Positions 9,195-19,647 of a stretch of 64,000 nt of DNA are shown here, piece by piece. Each line of letters starts with the position of its first letter. Positions within the stretch are counted from its first letter, which is position 1. A program made the translations under genes and the position numbers. The notes under the pieces were generated by a model, which worked only from the letters and a program-made list of their open reading frames with translations, searched no databases and was not told the DNA's origin. Where the stretch lies: the NCBI RefSeq assembly GCF_003363755.1, contig NZ_CP031396.1:2480001-2544000 (forward strand), given 5' to 3'. Origin of the DNA: Pseudomonas protegens (GTDB lineage: Bacteria; Pseudomonadota; Gammaproteobacteria; Pseudomonadales; Pseudomonadaceae).

Positions 9195-10592
9195 ATGCTG
9201 AAGAAGCTGTTCCAGTCATTCCGTTCTCCCTTGCGTCGTACGCAACATAAACGCAGCACCCCTGAAGTGCTCAATAGCAGCCAACATTCGCTGCAACGTG
9301 CCCAGTTCAGCCGGTATGCGGTAAATATCGTCGAACGCCTGCAGAACGCCGGCTACCAGGCGTATCTGGTGGGTGGCTGCGTGCGCGACATGCTGCTCAA
9401 CATCACCCCGAAGGATTTCGACGTCGCCACCAGCGCTACACCGGAGCAGGTCAAGGCCGAGTTTCGTAACGCACGGATCATTGGCCGTCGTTTCAAACTG
9501 GTGCATATCCACTTCGGCCGCGAAATCATCGAGGTCGCGACTTTCCGCGCCAACCACCCGCAGAACGACGATGAGGAAGACAGCAATCAATCTTCCCGTA
9601 ACGAAAGCGGGCGAATTCTGCGGGATAACGTCTACGGCACCCTTGAAGAAGACGCGCAACGCCGCGACTTCACCATCAACGCCCTGTATTACGACCCGGT
9701 CAGCGAACGCATCCTCGATTACGCCAATGGCGTACACGACATTCGCAACAATCTGATCCGCCTCATCGGCGACCCTCGGCAGCGCTACCAGGAAGACCCG
9801 GTGCGGATGCTGCGTGCCGTGCGATTCGCGGCAAAACTCAACTTCGGTATCGAAAAACACACCGCAACGCCGATCCGCGAACTGGCTCCCATGCTGCGGG
9901 AAATCCCTTCCGCACGTCTGTTCGAAGAAGTGCTCAAGCTGTTCCTCTCCGGCTATGCGGCCGACACCTTCGAAATGCTGGTGGACCTGCAACTCTTCGA
10001 TCCATTGTTCCCAGCCAGCGCCGAAGCCCTGGAATACAACCCGACCTACACCCATACATTGATCAGTGAAGCCTTGATCAACACTGATTTGCGAATCAAG
10101 CAGAACAAGCCCGTGACTCCGGCCTTCCTGTTCGCCGCCCTGCTCTGGCCGGCCCTGCCCGCCCGGGTCCTGCGCCTGCAGGAGCGCGGCATGCCGCCAA
10201 TCCCGGCCATGCAGGAAGCGGCCCACGAACTGATCGCCGAACAGTGCCAACGCATTGCCATTCCCAAGCGCTTCACCATGCCGATCCGCGAAATCTGGGA
10301 CATGCAGGAACGGCTGCCACGGCGCAGCGGCAAGCGCGCCGACCAGTTGCTGGACAACCCGCGCTTCCGTGCCGGCTACGACTTCCTGCTGTTGCGTGAA
10401 AGCGCAGGTGAGCAGACTGACGGCCTGGGTGAATGGTGGACCGACTATCAGGACGCCAATGACTCCGAACGCCGCGACATGATCCGCGACCTGAGCGGCA
10501 AGGAAGAGGCCAGTGGCGCACCACGCAAACGTCGGCGCAGCAGCGGTGCCAAACGCAAGCGTGCAGGCAGCTCCAGCGCCTCAGGCGAGTAA
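9195..10592 (+). CDS. pcnB: Polynucleotide adenylyltransferase (poly(A) polymerase I)
   Basis: PcnB adds 3' poly(A) tails that mark RNAs for decay. The protein has 465 residues from the ATG at 9195 (MLKKLFQSF), chosen over a longer in-frame extension that would reach into unrelated upstream DNA. The class II nucleotidyltransferase core has LVGGCVRDMLL and the DFDVAT carboxylates (about residues 59-80), then RRDFTINALYYD and RFAAKLNF. The C-terminal tail is very basic (RKRRRSSGAKRKRAG), as in other PcnB proteins and useful for RNA binding. folK follows 3 nt later. Confidence 0.96.
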   Translation: MLKKLFQSFRSPLRRTQHKRSTPEVLNSSQHSLQRAQFSRYAVNIVERLQNAGYQAYLVGGCVRDMLLNITPKDFDVATSATPEQVKAEFRNARIIGRRFKLVHIHFGREIIEVATFRANHPQNDDEEDSNQSSRNESGRILRDNVYGTLEEDAQRRDFTINALYYDPVSERILDYANGVHDIRNNLIRLIGDPRQRYQEDPVRMLRAVRFAAKLNFGIEKHTATPIRELAPMLREIPSARLFEEVLKLFLSGYAADTFEMLVDLQLFDPLFPASAEALEYNPTYTHTLISEALINTDLRIKQNKPVTPAFLFAALLWPALPARVLRLQERGMPPIPAMQEAAHELIAEQCQRIAIPKRFTMPIREIWDMQERLPRRSGKRADQLLDNPRFRAGYDFLLLRESAGEQTDGLGEWWTDYQDANDSERRDMIRDLSGKEEASGAPRKRRRSSGAKRKRAGSSSASGE

Positions 10593-10595
10593 TGG

Positions 10596-11075
10596 ATGGA
10601 ACGCATCTACATTGGCATGGGCAGCAATCTGGCTGCCCCTGAAGAGCAACTGCGCAGCGCACTCGAGGCCTTGGCGCAGTTGCCCGCGAGCCACTTCCAC
10701 GGCGTGTCGGCCTTCTATCAAAGCGATTCCCTGCTGCCCGGCCAACCGCGCTACACCAATGCCGTGGCGGCGCTGGACAGTGACCTGGAGCCCTTGGCAC
10801 TGCTTGATGCGCTGCAGGCCATCGAAAACCAGCAAGGCCGAGAACGTCATGAACGCTGGGGCCCTCGCACCCTGGACCTGGACATCCTCCTGTTCGGCGA
10901 CCGCCTGATTGACGAACCGCGCCTCAAAGTCCCTCATTACCATATGCAGGCCCGCCCCTTTGTCCTCTATCCCCTGGCGGAACTGGCCCCCGCTGAATTG
11001 CGACTGGCCGACGGACGCACCCTGCAGGAGCTGCTCGACGCCTGTCCATTTGTCGGCCTGGAACGGCTGAAATAA
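10596..11075 (+). CDS. folK: 2-amino-4-hydroxy-6-hydroxymethyldihydropteridine pyrophosphokinase
   Basis: HPPK transfers pyrophosphate from ATP to 6-hydroxymethyl-7,8-dihydropterin in folate synthesis. At 159 residues it is the standard size. It has the N-terminal IYIGMGSNL, the ERHERWGPRTLDLDILLFGD signature with the metal-binding aspartates, and a VPHYHMQARPFVLYPLAEL segment. It starts 3 nt after the pcnB stop, a conserved Pseudomonas arrangement implying one mRNA. Confidence 0.97.
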   Translation: MERIYIGMGSNLAAPEEQLRSALEALAQLPASHFHGVSAFYQSDSLLPGQPRYTNAVAALDSDLEPLALLDALQAIENQQGRERHERWGPRTLDLDILLFGDRLIDEPRLKVPHYHMQARPFVLYPLAELAPAELRLADGRTLQELLDACPFVGLERLK

Positions 11076-11470
11076 CCGCTGAAACGCATCAGTAACGGCG
11101 GTAACACTCCCGGCGTAACAAGGCGGTAACACATCTAATTGACTTCCAGAGTCCTCATCACGACTATAGGCGTCCCGTTGCCGCCATCCCGGCGTTAAAG
11201 GGCGCAATTCAAGTGAGGCTTGTTCGCGGCGACCTCAGGAAACGCTAGGCCAAGACGCTTGTGCAACGGCGGTGGCACCCGCTGGTACACAGCCCCTTCT
11301 GGGCACAGAATAAGGCGTCCAACGCCACCAGCGCGAATCCCGGTACCGCTTTCAAATCGCTTGGAACCAGGCTGTATAAGCACGACAAAAGACCGTGCGC
11401 CTGAATAACGAAGAATCACGCGCGTTACTCGCAGTAGTTTCCAAAGCGCCTGAAATGAGGACCCCTTTTC
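11076..11470. other. folK-panB intergenic region with GTAAC direct repeats
   Basis: This 395-nt stretch has no gene I can support. It opens with four GTAAC repeats at 11092, 11101, 11115 and 11126, three of them GTAACA, which is the half-site seen at the CbrB dyad. The minus strand between about 11440 and 11195 stays open for some 80 codons and looks protein-like, but it has no convincing start or ribosome binding site. The panB Shine-Dalgarno (TGAGGA) lies at the right edge. Confidence 0.4.
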
Positions 11471-12271
11471 ATGCCAGACATCACTCTGACCACCCTGCAA
11501 AGCCTCAAGCAGAAAGGTGAAAAGATCACCATGCTGACCTGCTATGACGCCACCTTCGCCCACACCTGCTGTGAAGCCGGCGTCGAAGTCCTGCTGGTAG
11601 GCGACTCCCTGGGCATGGTGTTGCAAGGGCACGACAGCACACTGCCCGTGAGCAACGCCGATATGGCCTATCACGTCGCGGCGGTCAAACGCGGCAACAA
11701 CGGCGCGTTGATCCTCGCCGACCTGCCCTTCATGTCCTATGCCACCCCCGAACAGGCCCTGAGCAGCTCGGCCCAGTTGATGCAGGCCGGGGCGCACATG
11801 GTCAAGATCGAAGGTGCCGCCTGGCTGGCCGAGTCGGTTCGCCTGCTGAACGAACGCGGCGTTCCGGTCTGCGTACACATGGGGCTGACCCCACAAACAG
11901 TGAATGTGCTGGGCGGCTACAAGGTCCAGGGGCGCAACGAGAGCCAGGCGCGGCAGATGCGGGCCGATGCCATTGCCCTGGAGCAGGCCGGTGCCGCCAT
12001 GTTGCTGCTGGAATGCGTGCCCAGCGAGCTGGCGGCGGAAATCACTCAAGCGGTGAAAATCCCGGTGATTGGCATCGGTGCCGGCAGCGCCACCGACGGC
12101 CAGGTGCTGGTGCTCCACGACATGCTGGGCCTGTCTCTGAGCGGTCGCTCGCCCAAGTTCGTGAAGAACTTCATGGCCGGCAAAGACAGCATCCAGGCGG
12201 CGTTGAGTGCCTATGTCGACGCGGTCAAGGCCGTTACCTTCCCAGGCGCCGAACACGGGTTCTCTGCATGA
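11471..12271 (+). CDS. panB: 3-methyl-2-oxobutanoate hydroxymethyltransferase (ketopantoate hydroxymethyltransferase)
   Basis: PanB adds a hydroxymethyl group from methylenetetrahydrofolate to 2-ketoisovalerate, the first step of pantothenate synthesis. The 266-residue TIM barrel has [10 protein letters not shown], the metal-site segment [17 protein letters not shown], the KIEGA motif and [24 protein letters not shown]. Its stop overlaps the panC start (ATGA), so the two are translationally coupled. Confidence 0.98.
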   Translation: MPDITLTTLQSLKQKGEKITMLTCYDATFAHTCCEAGVEVLLVGDSLGMVLQGHDSTLPVSNADMAYHVAAVKRGNNGALILADLPFMSYATPEQALSSSAQLMQAGAHMVKIEGAAWLAESVRLLNERGVPVCVHMGLTPQTVNVLGGYKVQGRNESQARQMRADAIALEQAGAAMLLLECVPSELAAEITQAVKIPVIGIGAGSATDGQVLVLHDMLGLSLSGRSPKFVKNFMAGKDSIQAALSAYVDAVKAVTFPGAEHGFSA

Positions 12272-13128
12272 ATACAGTCAAAACCGTGCGCGAGTTGCGC
12301 GCTGCGGTCGCCCGTGCCCGCAGCGAAGGCAAGCGAATCGGCTTCGTCCCCACTATGGGCAACCTGCACAGCGGTCACGCCGCCCTGGTGGCCAAGGCCG
12401 CCCAGCGAGTGGATTTCGTGGTGGCCAGTATCTTCGTCAACCCGCTGCAGTTCGGCGCCGGCGAAGACCTCGACAAGTATCCGCGGACCCTGGCCGCCGA
12501 CCAGGAGAAACTGCTCGAAGCCGGCTGCCATCTACTGTTCGCCCCCAGCGTCGAAGAGATGTACCCCGACGGCATGGCTGGACAGACCCGGGTCAGCGTG
12601 CCACAGCTCTCCGAAGGCCTGTGCGGCGCCAGCCGCCCTGGTCATTTCGAAGGCGTGGCCACGGTGGTCAGCAAGCTGTTCAACATGGTCCAGCCGGACC
12701 TTGCCGTGTTCGGCCAGAAGGACTACCAGCAGTTGGCGGTCATTCGTGCCCTGGTGCATGACCTGAACATGCCGATCCAGATCATCGGCGAGCCAACGGT
12801 GAGGGCCACCGACGGCCTGGCCCTGTCCTCGCGCAATGGCTACTTGAGCGCAGAGCAGCGCGCCATCGCCCCCGTGCTGTACCGCAGTCTGAGCCAAATC
12901 GCTCAGGCCATTCGGGATGGCGAGCGTGACTATCCGAGGCTACTGGCCGAGCAACAGCAGCAGCTCGAGGCGGCCGGCCTGCGACGGGACTACCTGGAAA
13001 TCCGTCACGCGAAAAACCTGCGTCCCGCCACTGCCGAAGACCGTGACCTGGTGATTCTGGTGGCGGCTTATCTGGGCGCAACACGCTTGATCGACAACCT
13101 GCATCTGGACCTCGACACGCCGGCATGA
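12268..13128 (+). CDS. panC: Pantothenate synthetase (pantoate-beta-alanine ligase)
   Basis: PanC joins pantoate and beta-alanine using ATP. From the overlapping ATG the protein has 286 residues. It has [16 protein letters not shown] with the HIGH-like nucleotide motif, [49 protein letters not shown] and [11 protein letters not shown] with the KMSKS-like loop. I rejected the longer frame starting at 12013 because it lies antiparallel to no family and overlaps panB out of frame. panD, which supplies beta-alanine, is not next door. Confidence 0.97.
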   Translation: MNTVKTVRELRAAVARARSEGKRIGFVPTMGNLHSGHAALVAKAAQRVDFVVASIFVNPLQFGAGEDLDKYPRTLAADQEKLLEAGCHLLFAPSVEEMYPDGMAGQTRVSVPQLSEGLCGASRPGHFEGVATVVSKLFNMVQPDLAVFGQKDYQQLAVIRALVHDLNMPIQIIGEPTVRATDGLALSSRNGYLSAEQRAIAPVLYRSLSQIAQAIRDGERDYPRLLAEQQQQLEAAGLRRDYLEIRHAKNLRPATAEDRDLVILVAAYLGATRLIDNLHLDLDTPA

Positions 13129-13598
13129 ACGCCTGATTGCCCGAACGCCAACCTTCGGGCAAACTGCCGCCGGCTGGGGCCTGCAGCTGATACTGCAGGT
13201 CCTGTTCGAGGATCCGACCCAGGAATTTCCTATGCGTGCCATCTTGCCCAGGGTGAAAGCGATCTGCTCAGTGTCAGACCACGCAGGCGGTAGATGCCCC
13301 CGGCAACGAGCGGAGCCACGAAACCATGGGGTCCCCGTTGAAGCCAGCCGATTCCAACCCCGTTTATTCCCGCTGAAAGCCCCCATGCAGCCCTGATTGG
13401 CCCCGCCAGTACAAAATAGTACCGGCCACAAGGCGCACAAAGCCAAGACAGAACAGCACGCTGGAGTTACTGTTATCGCCCTGGGTGATTAATCGAATCA
13501 GCACAGGACTGAAGGAACGAGGTCCTTGAGACCGCGCAGGACGTTCCGGGCTTCTCAGTGTCCAAAAAGGCAGTTCAAGCAAAAGGAAAACCGCAGCG
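13129..13598. other. panC-pgi intergenic region with no gene; expected position of panD
   Basis: In P. aeruginosa I recall panD lying between panC and pgi. Here the 470 nt encode no PanD-like protein on either strand. The minus strand is open across much of it (about 13446-13130), giving a protein-like but unrecognised translation that runs on antisense to panC. A 9-bp inverted repeat lies at 13137-13162 just after the panC stop. The pgi Shine-Dalgarno is at the right edge. Confidence 0.45.
13137..13162 (+). terminator. Hairpin after panC (possible terminator without U-tract)
   Basis: TTGCCCGAA and TTCGGGCAA flank an 8-nt loop, a perfect 9-bp stem starting 9 nt after the panC stop. No T-run follows, so it may act as an mRNA 3' stabiliser rather than an intrinsic terminator. 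Confidence 0.5.
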
Positions 13599-15263
13599 AT
13601 GGCGTACTACCGCACTCCTCACGACGTTACCGCTCTGCCCGCCTGGCAAGCGTTGAAAGACCACCGCCAAGCCATGCAGGATTTCAGCATGCGCGAGGCG
13701 TTCAATACCGATCCACAGCGCTTCAACCAATTTACCCTGAGCAGCTGCGGACTGTTTCTCGACTACTCGAAAAACCTGATCACCAGCCAGACCCGCGATC
13801 TGCTGGTGAATCTGGCCAAGGAAGTCGGTCTGGCCGATGCCATCAAGTCCATGGTGACCGGTGAGCTGGTCAACGCCTCCGAAGGCCGTCCGGCGCTGCA
13901 CACTGCACTACGCCGTCCAGTGGGCGACAAGCTGTCGGTCAATGGCGTTAACGTGATGCCGGAAGTACACAAGGTACTGAACCAGATCACCGAGCTGGTC
14001 GGGCGCATCCACGACGGCCTGTGGCGCGGCTACACCGAGAAACCCATCACCGACGTGGTCAACATCGGTATCGGTGGCTCGTTCCTCGGCCCGGAGCTGG
14101 TGTCCGAGGCGCTGTTGTCCTATGCCCAGAAAGGCGTGCGCTGTCACTACCTGGCCAATATCGACGGTAGCGAGTTCCATGAGCTTTCGGCGAAAATCCG
14201 TGCAGAAACCACGCTATTCATCGTTTCTTCCAAGTCATTCAACACCCTCGAAACCCTGAAGAACGCTCAGGCGGCGCGGGCCTGGTACCTGGCCCAGGGC
14301 GGCTCCGAAGCCGAATTGCACCGCCACTTCATCGCCGTATCGAGCAACAACGCGGCCGCCGTGGCCTTCGGCATTCGTGAAGAGAACATTTTCCCAATGT
14401 GGGACTGGGTCGGTGGACGCTACTCGCTGTGGTCCGCCATCGGCTTGCCGATCGCACTGGCCATCGGCATGTCCAACTTCAAGGAACTGCTGTCCGGTGC
14501 CTACACCATGGACCAGCACTTCCAGAGCGCTCCGTTCGAGCAGAACATGCCGGTGCTGCTGGCCCTGCTGGGAGTGTGGTACGGCAACTTCTGGGGAGCG
14601 CAAAGTCACGCGATCCTGCCGTACGACCACTACCTGCGCAACATCACCAAGCACTTGCAGCAGTTGGACATGGAATCCAACGGCAAGAGCGTGCGCCAGG
14701 ACGGTACCCCGGTGGCCACCGATACCGGCCCGGTGATCTGGGGCGGCGTAGGCTGCAACGGTCAGCACGCCTATCACCAGTTGCTGCACCAGGGCACCCA
14801 GCTGATTCCGGCCGACTTCATCGTGCCGATCGTTAGCTTCAATCCGGTGGCTGACCACCACCAGTGGCTGTACGCCAACTGCCTGTCCCAGAGCCAGGCG
14901 CTGATGCTGGGCAAGACCCGCGCCGAAGCCGAGAGCGAACTGCGCGAGAAAGGCATGAGCGAAGCCGATGTGGCAAAACTCGCGCCGCACAAGGTGATTC
15001 CCGGCAACCGTCCGAGCAACACCCTGGTGGTGGAACGCATCAGCCCGCGGCGCCTGGGCGCCCTGGTAGCGCTGTACGAACACAAGGTCTTCGTGCAAAG
15101 CGTGGTCTGGGGCATCAACGCCTTCGACCAGTGGGGCGTGGAGCTGGGCAAGGAACTGGGCAAAGGCGTCTACAACCGTCTGGTCGGTAGCGACGAAACC
15201 CTGGCCGACGATGCTTCGACCCAAGGCCTGATCAACTACTTCCGCGGCCGTCACCGCGGCTGA
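13599..15263 (+). CDS. pgi: Glucose-6-phosphate isomerase
   Basis: Pgi interconverts glucose 6-phosphate and fructose 6-phosphate; in Pseudomonas it mainly feeds the cyclic Entner-Doudoroff route and gluconeogenesis. The 554-residue protein has [14 protein letters not shown], the signature [19 protein letters not shown], the catalytic segment ESNGKSV, a [15 protein letters not shown] histidine region and [23 protein letters not shown] near the C-terminus. An AAGGAAAA ribosome site precedes the ATG. Confidence 0.98.
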   Translation: MAYYRTPHDVTALPAWQALKDHRQAMQDFSMREAFNTDPQRFNQFTLSSCGLFLDYSKNLITSQTRDLLVNLAKEVGLADAIKSMVTGELVNASEGRPALHTALRRPVGDKLSVNGVNVMPEVHKVLNQITELVGRIHDGLWRGYTEKPITDVVNIGIGGSFLGPELVSEALLSYAQKGVRCHYLANIDGSEFHELSAKIRAETTLFIVSSKSFNTLETLKNAQAARAWYLAQGGSEAELHRHFIAVSSNNAAAVAFGIREENIFPMWDWVGGRYSLWSAIGLPIALAIGMSNFKELLSGAYTMDQHFQSAPFEQNMPVLLALLGVWYGNFWGAQSHAILPYDHYLRNITKHLQQLDMESNGKSVRQDGTPVATDTGPVIWGGVGCNGQHAYHQLLHQGTQLIPADFIVPIVSFNPVADHHQWLYANCLSQSQALMLGKTRAEAESELREKGMSEADVAKLAPHKVIPGNRPSNTLVVERISPRRLGALVALYEHKVFVQSVVWGINAFDQWGVELGKELGKGVYNRLVGSDETLADDASTQGLINYFRGRHRG

Positions 15264-15280
15264 TCAACCTTCTCTGTCCC

Positions 15281-15302
15281 GGGAGCCGCCACGTCGGCTC
15301 CC
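15281..15302 (+). terminator. Hairpin terminator after pgi
   Basis: GGGAGCC/GGCTCCC stem with an 8-nt loop, 17 nt after the pgi stop. The downstream sequence is C-rich rather than T-rich, so intrinsic termination would be weak. Confidence 0.5.
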
Positions 15303-15373
15303 GTCCGGGCCCCGGCCCTCCCCCCCCCTTGAACCTTCCTGACACTTGTGCGCACCCTTATGGCTTGTCGCAA

Positions 15374-15381
15374 AACAAGAA
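15374..15381 (+). promoter_or_regulatory. CA motif (AACAAGAA), likely Hfq/Crc site in the acsA leader
   Basis: AACAAGAA fits the AANAANAA target pattern of the Hfq/Crc complex. It lies 12 nt before the acsA ATG within an A-rich stretch that continues into the ribosome binding site (TAAGGA). Binding there would block translation initiation, as known for catabolite-repressed genes in Pseudomonas. That this site works is inference. Confidence 0.6.
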
Positions 15382-15393
15382 TAAGGAACCGTC

Positions 15394-17331
<1,938 letters not shown>

Positions 17332-17335
17332 AACC

Positions 17336-17361
17336 GGCGCGGCCACGGCCGCGCCTTTTTT
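17336..17361 (+). terminator. Rho-independent terminator of acsA
   Basis: Perfect 9-bp inverted repeat GGCGCGGCC/GGCCGCGCC immediately followed by six T, 4 nt after the stop codon. Confidence 0.9.
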
Positions 17362-17382
17362 CACTACCCGCACCGAGCTGTC

Positions 17383-18249
17383 ATGGAATTCATTCGCAGC
17401 CGTATCGAAAGCCAAGTCATGAGCTTGTCTGGCCTCTCCCTGGGGCAACTCGACCTGGAGCATCCCAAGGGCGACCCCGGCCTGTTCGGGCCGGGCTCGG
17501 TCAGTTGGCAGGTACACGCCGATTTCAGCAGCATGCTGATCGGCGGCATCAGTGCCTTGCTGATGCAAGCCCTGCACCCCCTGGCCCTGGCCGGGGTCTG
17601 GGACCACTCGAACTTTCGCCAGGACATGATCGGCCGCCTGCGCCGCACCGGCCAGTTCATTTCCGGCACCACCTTCGGCTCCCGTCAGGACGCCGAATGG
17701 CTGATCGAAAAAGTACGTACTATTCACCTGCATATCGTGGGCACCGCTCCTGACGGCCGTCCTTACGCCGCCAGCGATCCAGACCTGCTGACCTGGGTGC
17801 ATGTGGCGGAAGTCAGCAACTTTCTCGCCGCCCACCTGCGTTACCTCAACCCTCGCCTGTCAGGGGCAGACCAGGACCGCTACTACAACGAGATCGCGCT
17901 GATCGCCGAACGTCTCGGCGCCCGGGATGTGCCCCGCTCGCGGCGGGCGGTGGCCGACTACCTGCAGGCCATGCGTCCGCAACTGCTGTGCGACGATCGC
18001 AGTCGCGAGGTTCTGCGCCTGCTACAGGCGGCTCCAGCTCCCAGTCGCCTGGCCAAACCTTTTGGCTCATTGATGATGCAGGCCGGTATCGACCTGCTGC
18101 CGGACTGGGCCAGCTCCATGCTTGACGTCAATCAGAACCCGCTGCAACGCCAGCTGATTCGAGCCAGCGTCAAACGCAGTACGCCGATGCTGCGCTGGGC
18201 GGTGCGGGACAGTTCGGTGCATCGAGCGAAACGACGCATGGGTCTGTAG
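17383..18249 (+). CDS. Oxygenase MpaB family protein (DUF2236)
   Basis: The 288-residue protein matches the MpaB/latex-clearing-protein-like family, thought to bind heme and act as oxygenases. Visible marks are GPGSVSWQVHADFSSMLIGGISALLMQALHPLAL over about residues 35-70, with a histidine in ALHP, RRTGQFISGTTFGS, then TWVHVAEVSNFL with another conserved histidine. There is no signal peptide. The substrate is unknown. It stands alone between the acsA terminator and a decayed thiolase fragment. Confidence 0.85.
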   Translation: MEFIRSRIESQVMSLSGLSLGQLDLEHPKGDPGLFGPGSVSWQVHADFSSMLIGGISALLMQALHPLALAGVWDHSNFRQDMIGRLRRTGQFISGTTFGSRQDAEWLIEKVRTIHLHIVGTAPDGRPYAASDPDLLTWVHVAEVSNFLAAHLRYLNPRLSGADQDRYYNEIALIAERLGARDVPRSRRAVADYLQAMRPQLLCDDRSREVLRLLQAAPAPSRLAKPFGSLMMQAGIDLLPDWASSMLDVNQNPLQRQLIRASVKRSTPMLRWAVRDSSVHRAKRRMGL

Positions 18250-18262
18250 AAGAAGACCGCTC

Positions 18263-18453
18263 ATGCACAACACGCCCGGACAGTTCGCAATTGGCCGACC
18301 AGCCCCACGCCGTACCCAACATGACCCTGAACAAAGTCTGCGGCTCTGCCCTCAAGGCCTTGCACTTGAGCGCCCAGGCCATTGGCTGCGGCGATGCCAA
18401 AGTGATCATCGGCGGCGGCCAGGGCGTGGCATTGGCCATAGAGTCCGAGAGAT
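18263..18453 (+). pseudogene. Remnant of a thiolase (acetyl-CoA acetyltransferase) gene with internal deletion and frameshift
   Basis: Frame 18291 reads PHAVPNMTLNKVCGSALKAL then HLSAQAIGCGDAKVIIGGGQ, the unmistakable segment around the nucleophilic Cys of thiolases (NKVCGSGLKA). It then jumps to GVALAIESE, which resembles the thiolase C-terminus (GGGxGVALAIE). Just upstream, NTPGQFAIG in frame 18263 matches the preceding thiolase segment (NPARQFAIG), so a frameshift lies near 18290. About 300 codons are missing between the two IGGGQ-like sites, and no start or intact catalytic His/Cys pair remains. This is a scar, not a gene. Confidence 0.85.
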
Positions 18454-18537
18454 CGCCTTCGCCAGCACTTGGCTCCTACAACGGGCAGGAGGCTGGTAAA
18501 CTGCGGCGCCTTATTCCTCTTCTCCAAGGCGCCCTGC

Positions 18538-19554
18538 ATGTCTTCCTTGAATCAGGCGCTGCGCGCCGCCCTCGATCACCGTCAAGACCTGCTCGCCGAA
18601 CTGCACCAGCAAGGCACCGACTGCTATCGCCTGTTCCACGGCAGCCAGGAAGGCGCCGGTGGCCTGACCGTCGACCGTTATGGGCCGCAGTTGCTGGTAC
18701 AGAGCTTTCACCAAACGCTGGAACGCGATGCCCTGCTGCAATTGCACGAGACCATCAATCAACAGCTGAACCTGTCGAGCCTGCTGGTCTACAACGATCG
18801 CTCCCGCGGCAACTCGCGTATCGACCGTGAAGACTCGGTATACCGCGCCGACGACAGTGCCCTGGAGGATCTGGTCGGCCACGAATGGGGGTTGAATTAT
18901 CGTGTCCGCGGCCGTCATGCCGGGCAGGACCCGTTGCTGTTTCTCGATCTGCGCAACGCTCGCGGCTGGGTCAAGCAGCACAGTGCCGGGAAAAGCGTGC
19001 TCAATCTCTTCGCCTATACCTGCGGTGTCGGCCTCTGCGCTGCGGCCGGAGGCGCCCGGGAGGTCCTCAACCTGGACTTCGCCGAAGGCAACCTGGCGGT
19101 AGGCCGGGAAAACGGCCAGCTCAACCCGCAGCTACCCGGCATGCAGTTCGTGCAGTCGGACTACTTCCCAGCAATCCGCCAACTGGCGGGCCTGCCCATC
19201 AGTCAGCGACGTGGACAGAAGCTCCCCAGCTATCCGCGTCTTGAACAACGCCAATACGATCTGGTCTTGCTGGACCCTCCGGCCTGGGCCAAGAGTGCCT
19301 TCGGCACCGTCGACCTGCTGCGCGATTATCAGAGCCTGCTGAAGCCGGCGCTGCTGGCCACTGCCGAAGAGGGTGTGCTGATCTGCTGTAACAACCTGGC
19401 CAAGGTGTCGTTGCAGGACTGGCGAGAACAAGTGCTGCGCTGCGCCGAGAAAGCCGGGCGGCCAGTACGCGATTGCCAGGTCCTTGCCCCTGCTGCGGAC
19501 TTCCCTTCCCAGGACGGACAACCGCCGCTGAAAACACTGATCCTGCAACTTTGA
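18538..19554 (+). CDS. Class I SAM-dependent rRNA methyltransferase (RlmI/RlmK-like)
   Basis: The 338-residue protein starts at MSSLNQALRA and belongs to the large-subunit rRNA methyltransferase group. It has CYRLFHGSQEGAGGLTVDRYG at about residues 27-48, a DNRS-like NDRSRGNSR segment, and FLDLRNARGWV. The SAM-binding NLFAYTCGVGLCAAAGGA lies near 157-174 and the LDPPAWAKS motif near 240-250. It lacks the full PUA portion of E. coli RlmI, so the target base cannot be assigned. The longer frame to 18469 was not used because the ATG at 18538 is the first residue with family similarity. Confidence 0.85.
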   Translation: MSSLNQALRAALDHRQDLLAELHQQGTDCYRLFHGSQEGAGGLTVDRYGPQLLVQSFHQTLERDALLQLHETINQQLNLSSLLVYNDRSRGNSRIDREDSVYRADDSALEDLVGHEWGLNYRVRGRHAGQDPLLFLDLRNARGWVKQHSAGKSVLNLFAYTCGVGLCAAAGGAREVLNLDFAEGNLAVGRENGQLNPQLPGMQFVQSDYFPAIRQLAGLPISQRRGQKLPSYPRLEQRQYDLVLLDPPAWAKSAFGTVDLLRDYQSLLKPALLATAEEGVLICCNNLAKVSLQDWREQVLRCAEKAGRPVRDCQVLAPAADFPSQDGQPPLKTLILQL

Positions 19555-19647
19555 TCAGGGGCAAAAAATCTGAACAATCCTGAAGACTGCGATGGTTTCG
19601 GAACCGTAAACGCGTGCCATACTCCAAGGCACTTCCGATCCAGATAG

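Noticed and set aside
11220..11408. 62-codon plus-strand ORF in the folK-panB gap
   Set aside because: Arg/Pro-rich, no ribosome site, no resemblance to a family; composition suggests non-coding.
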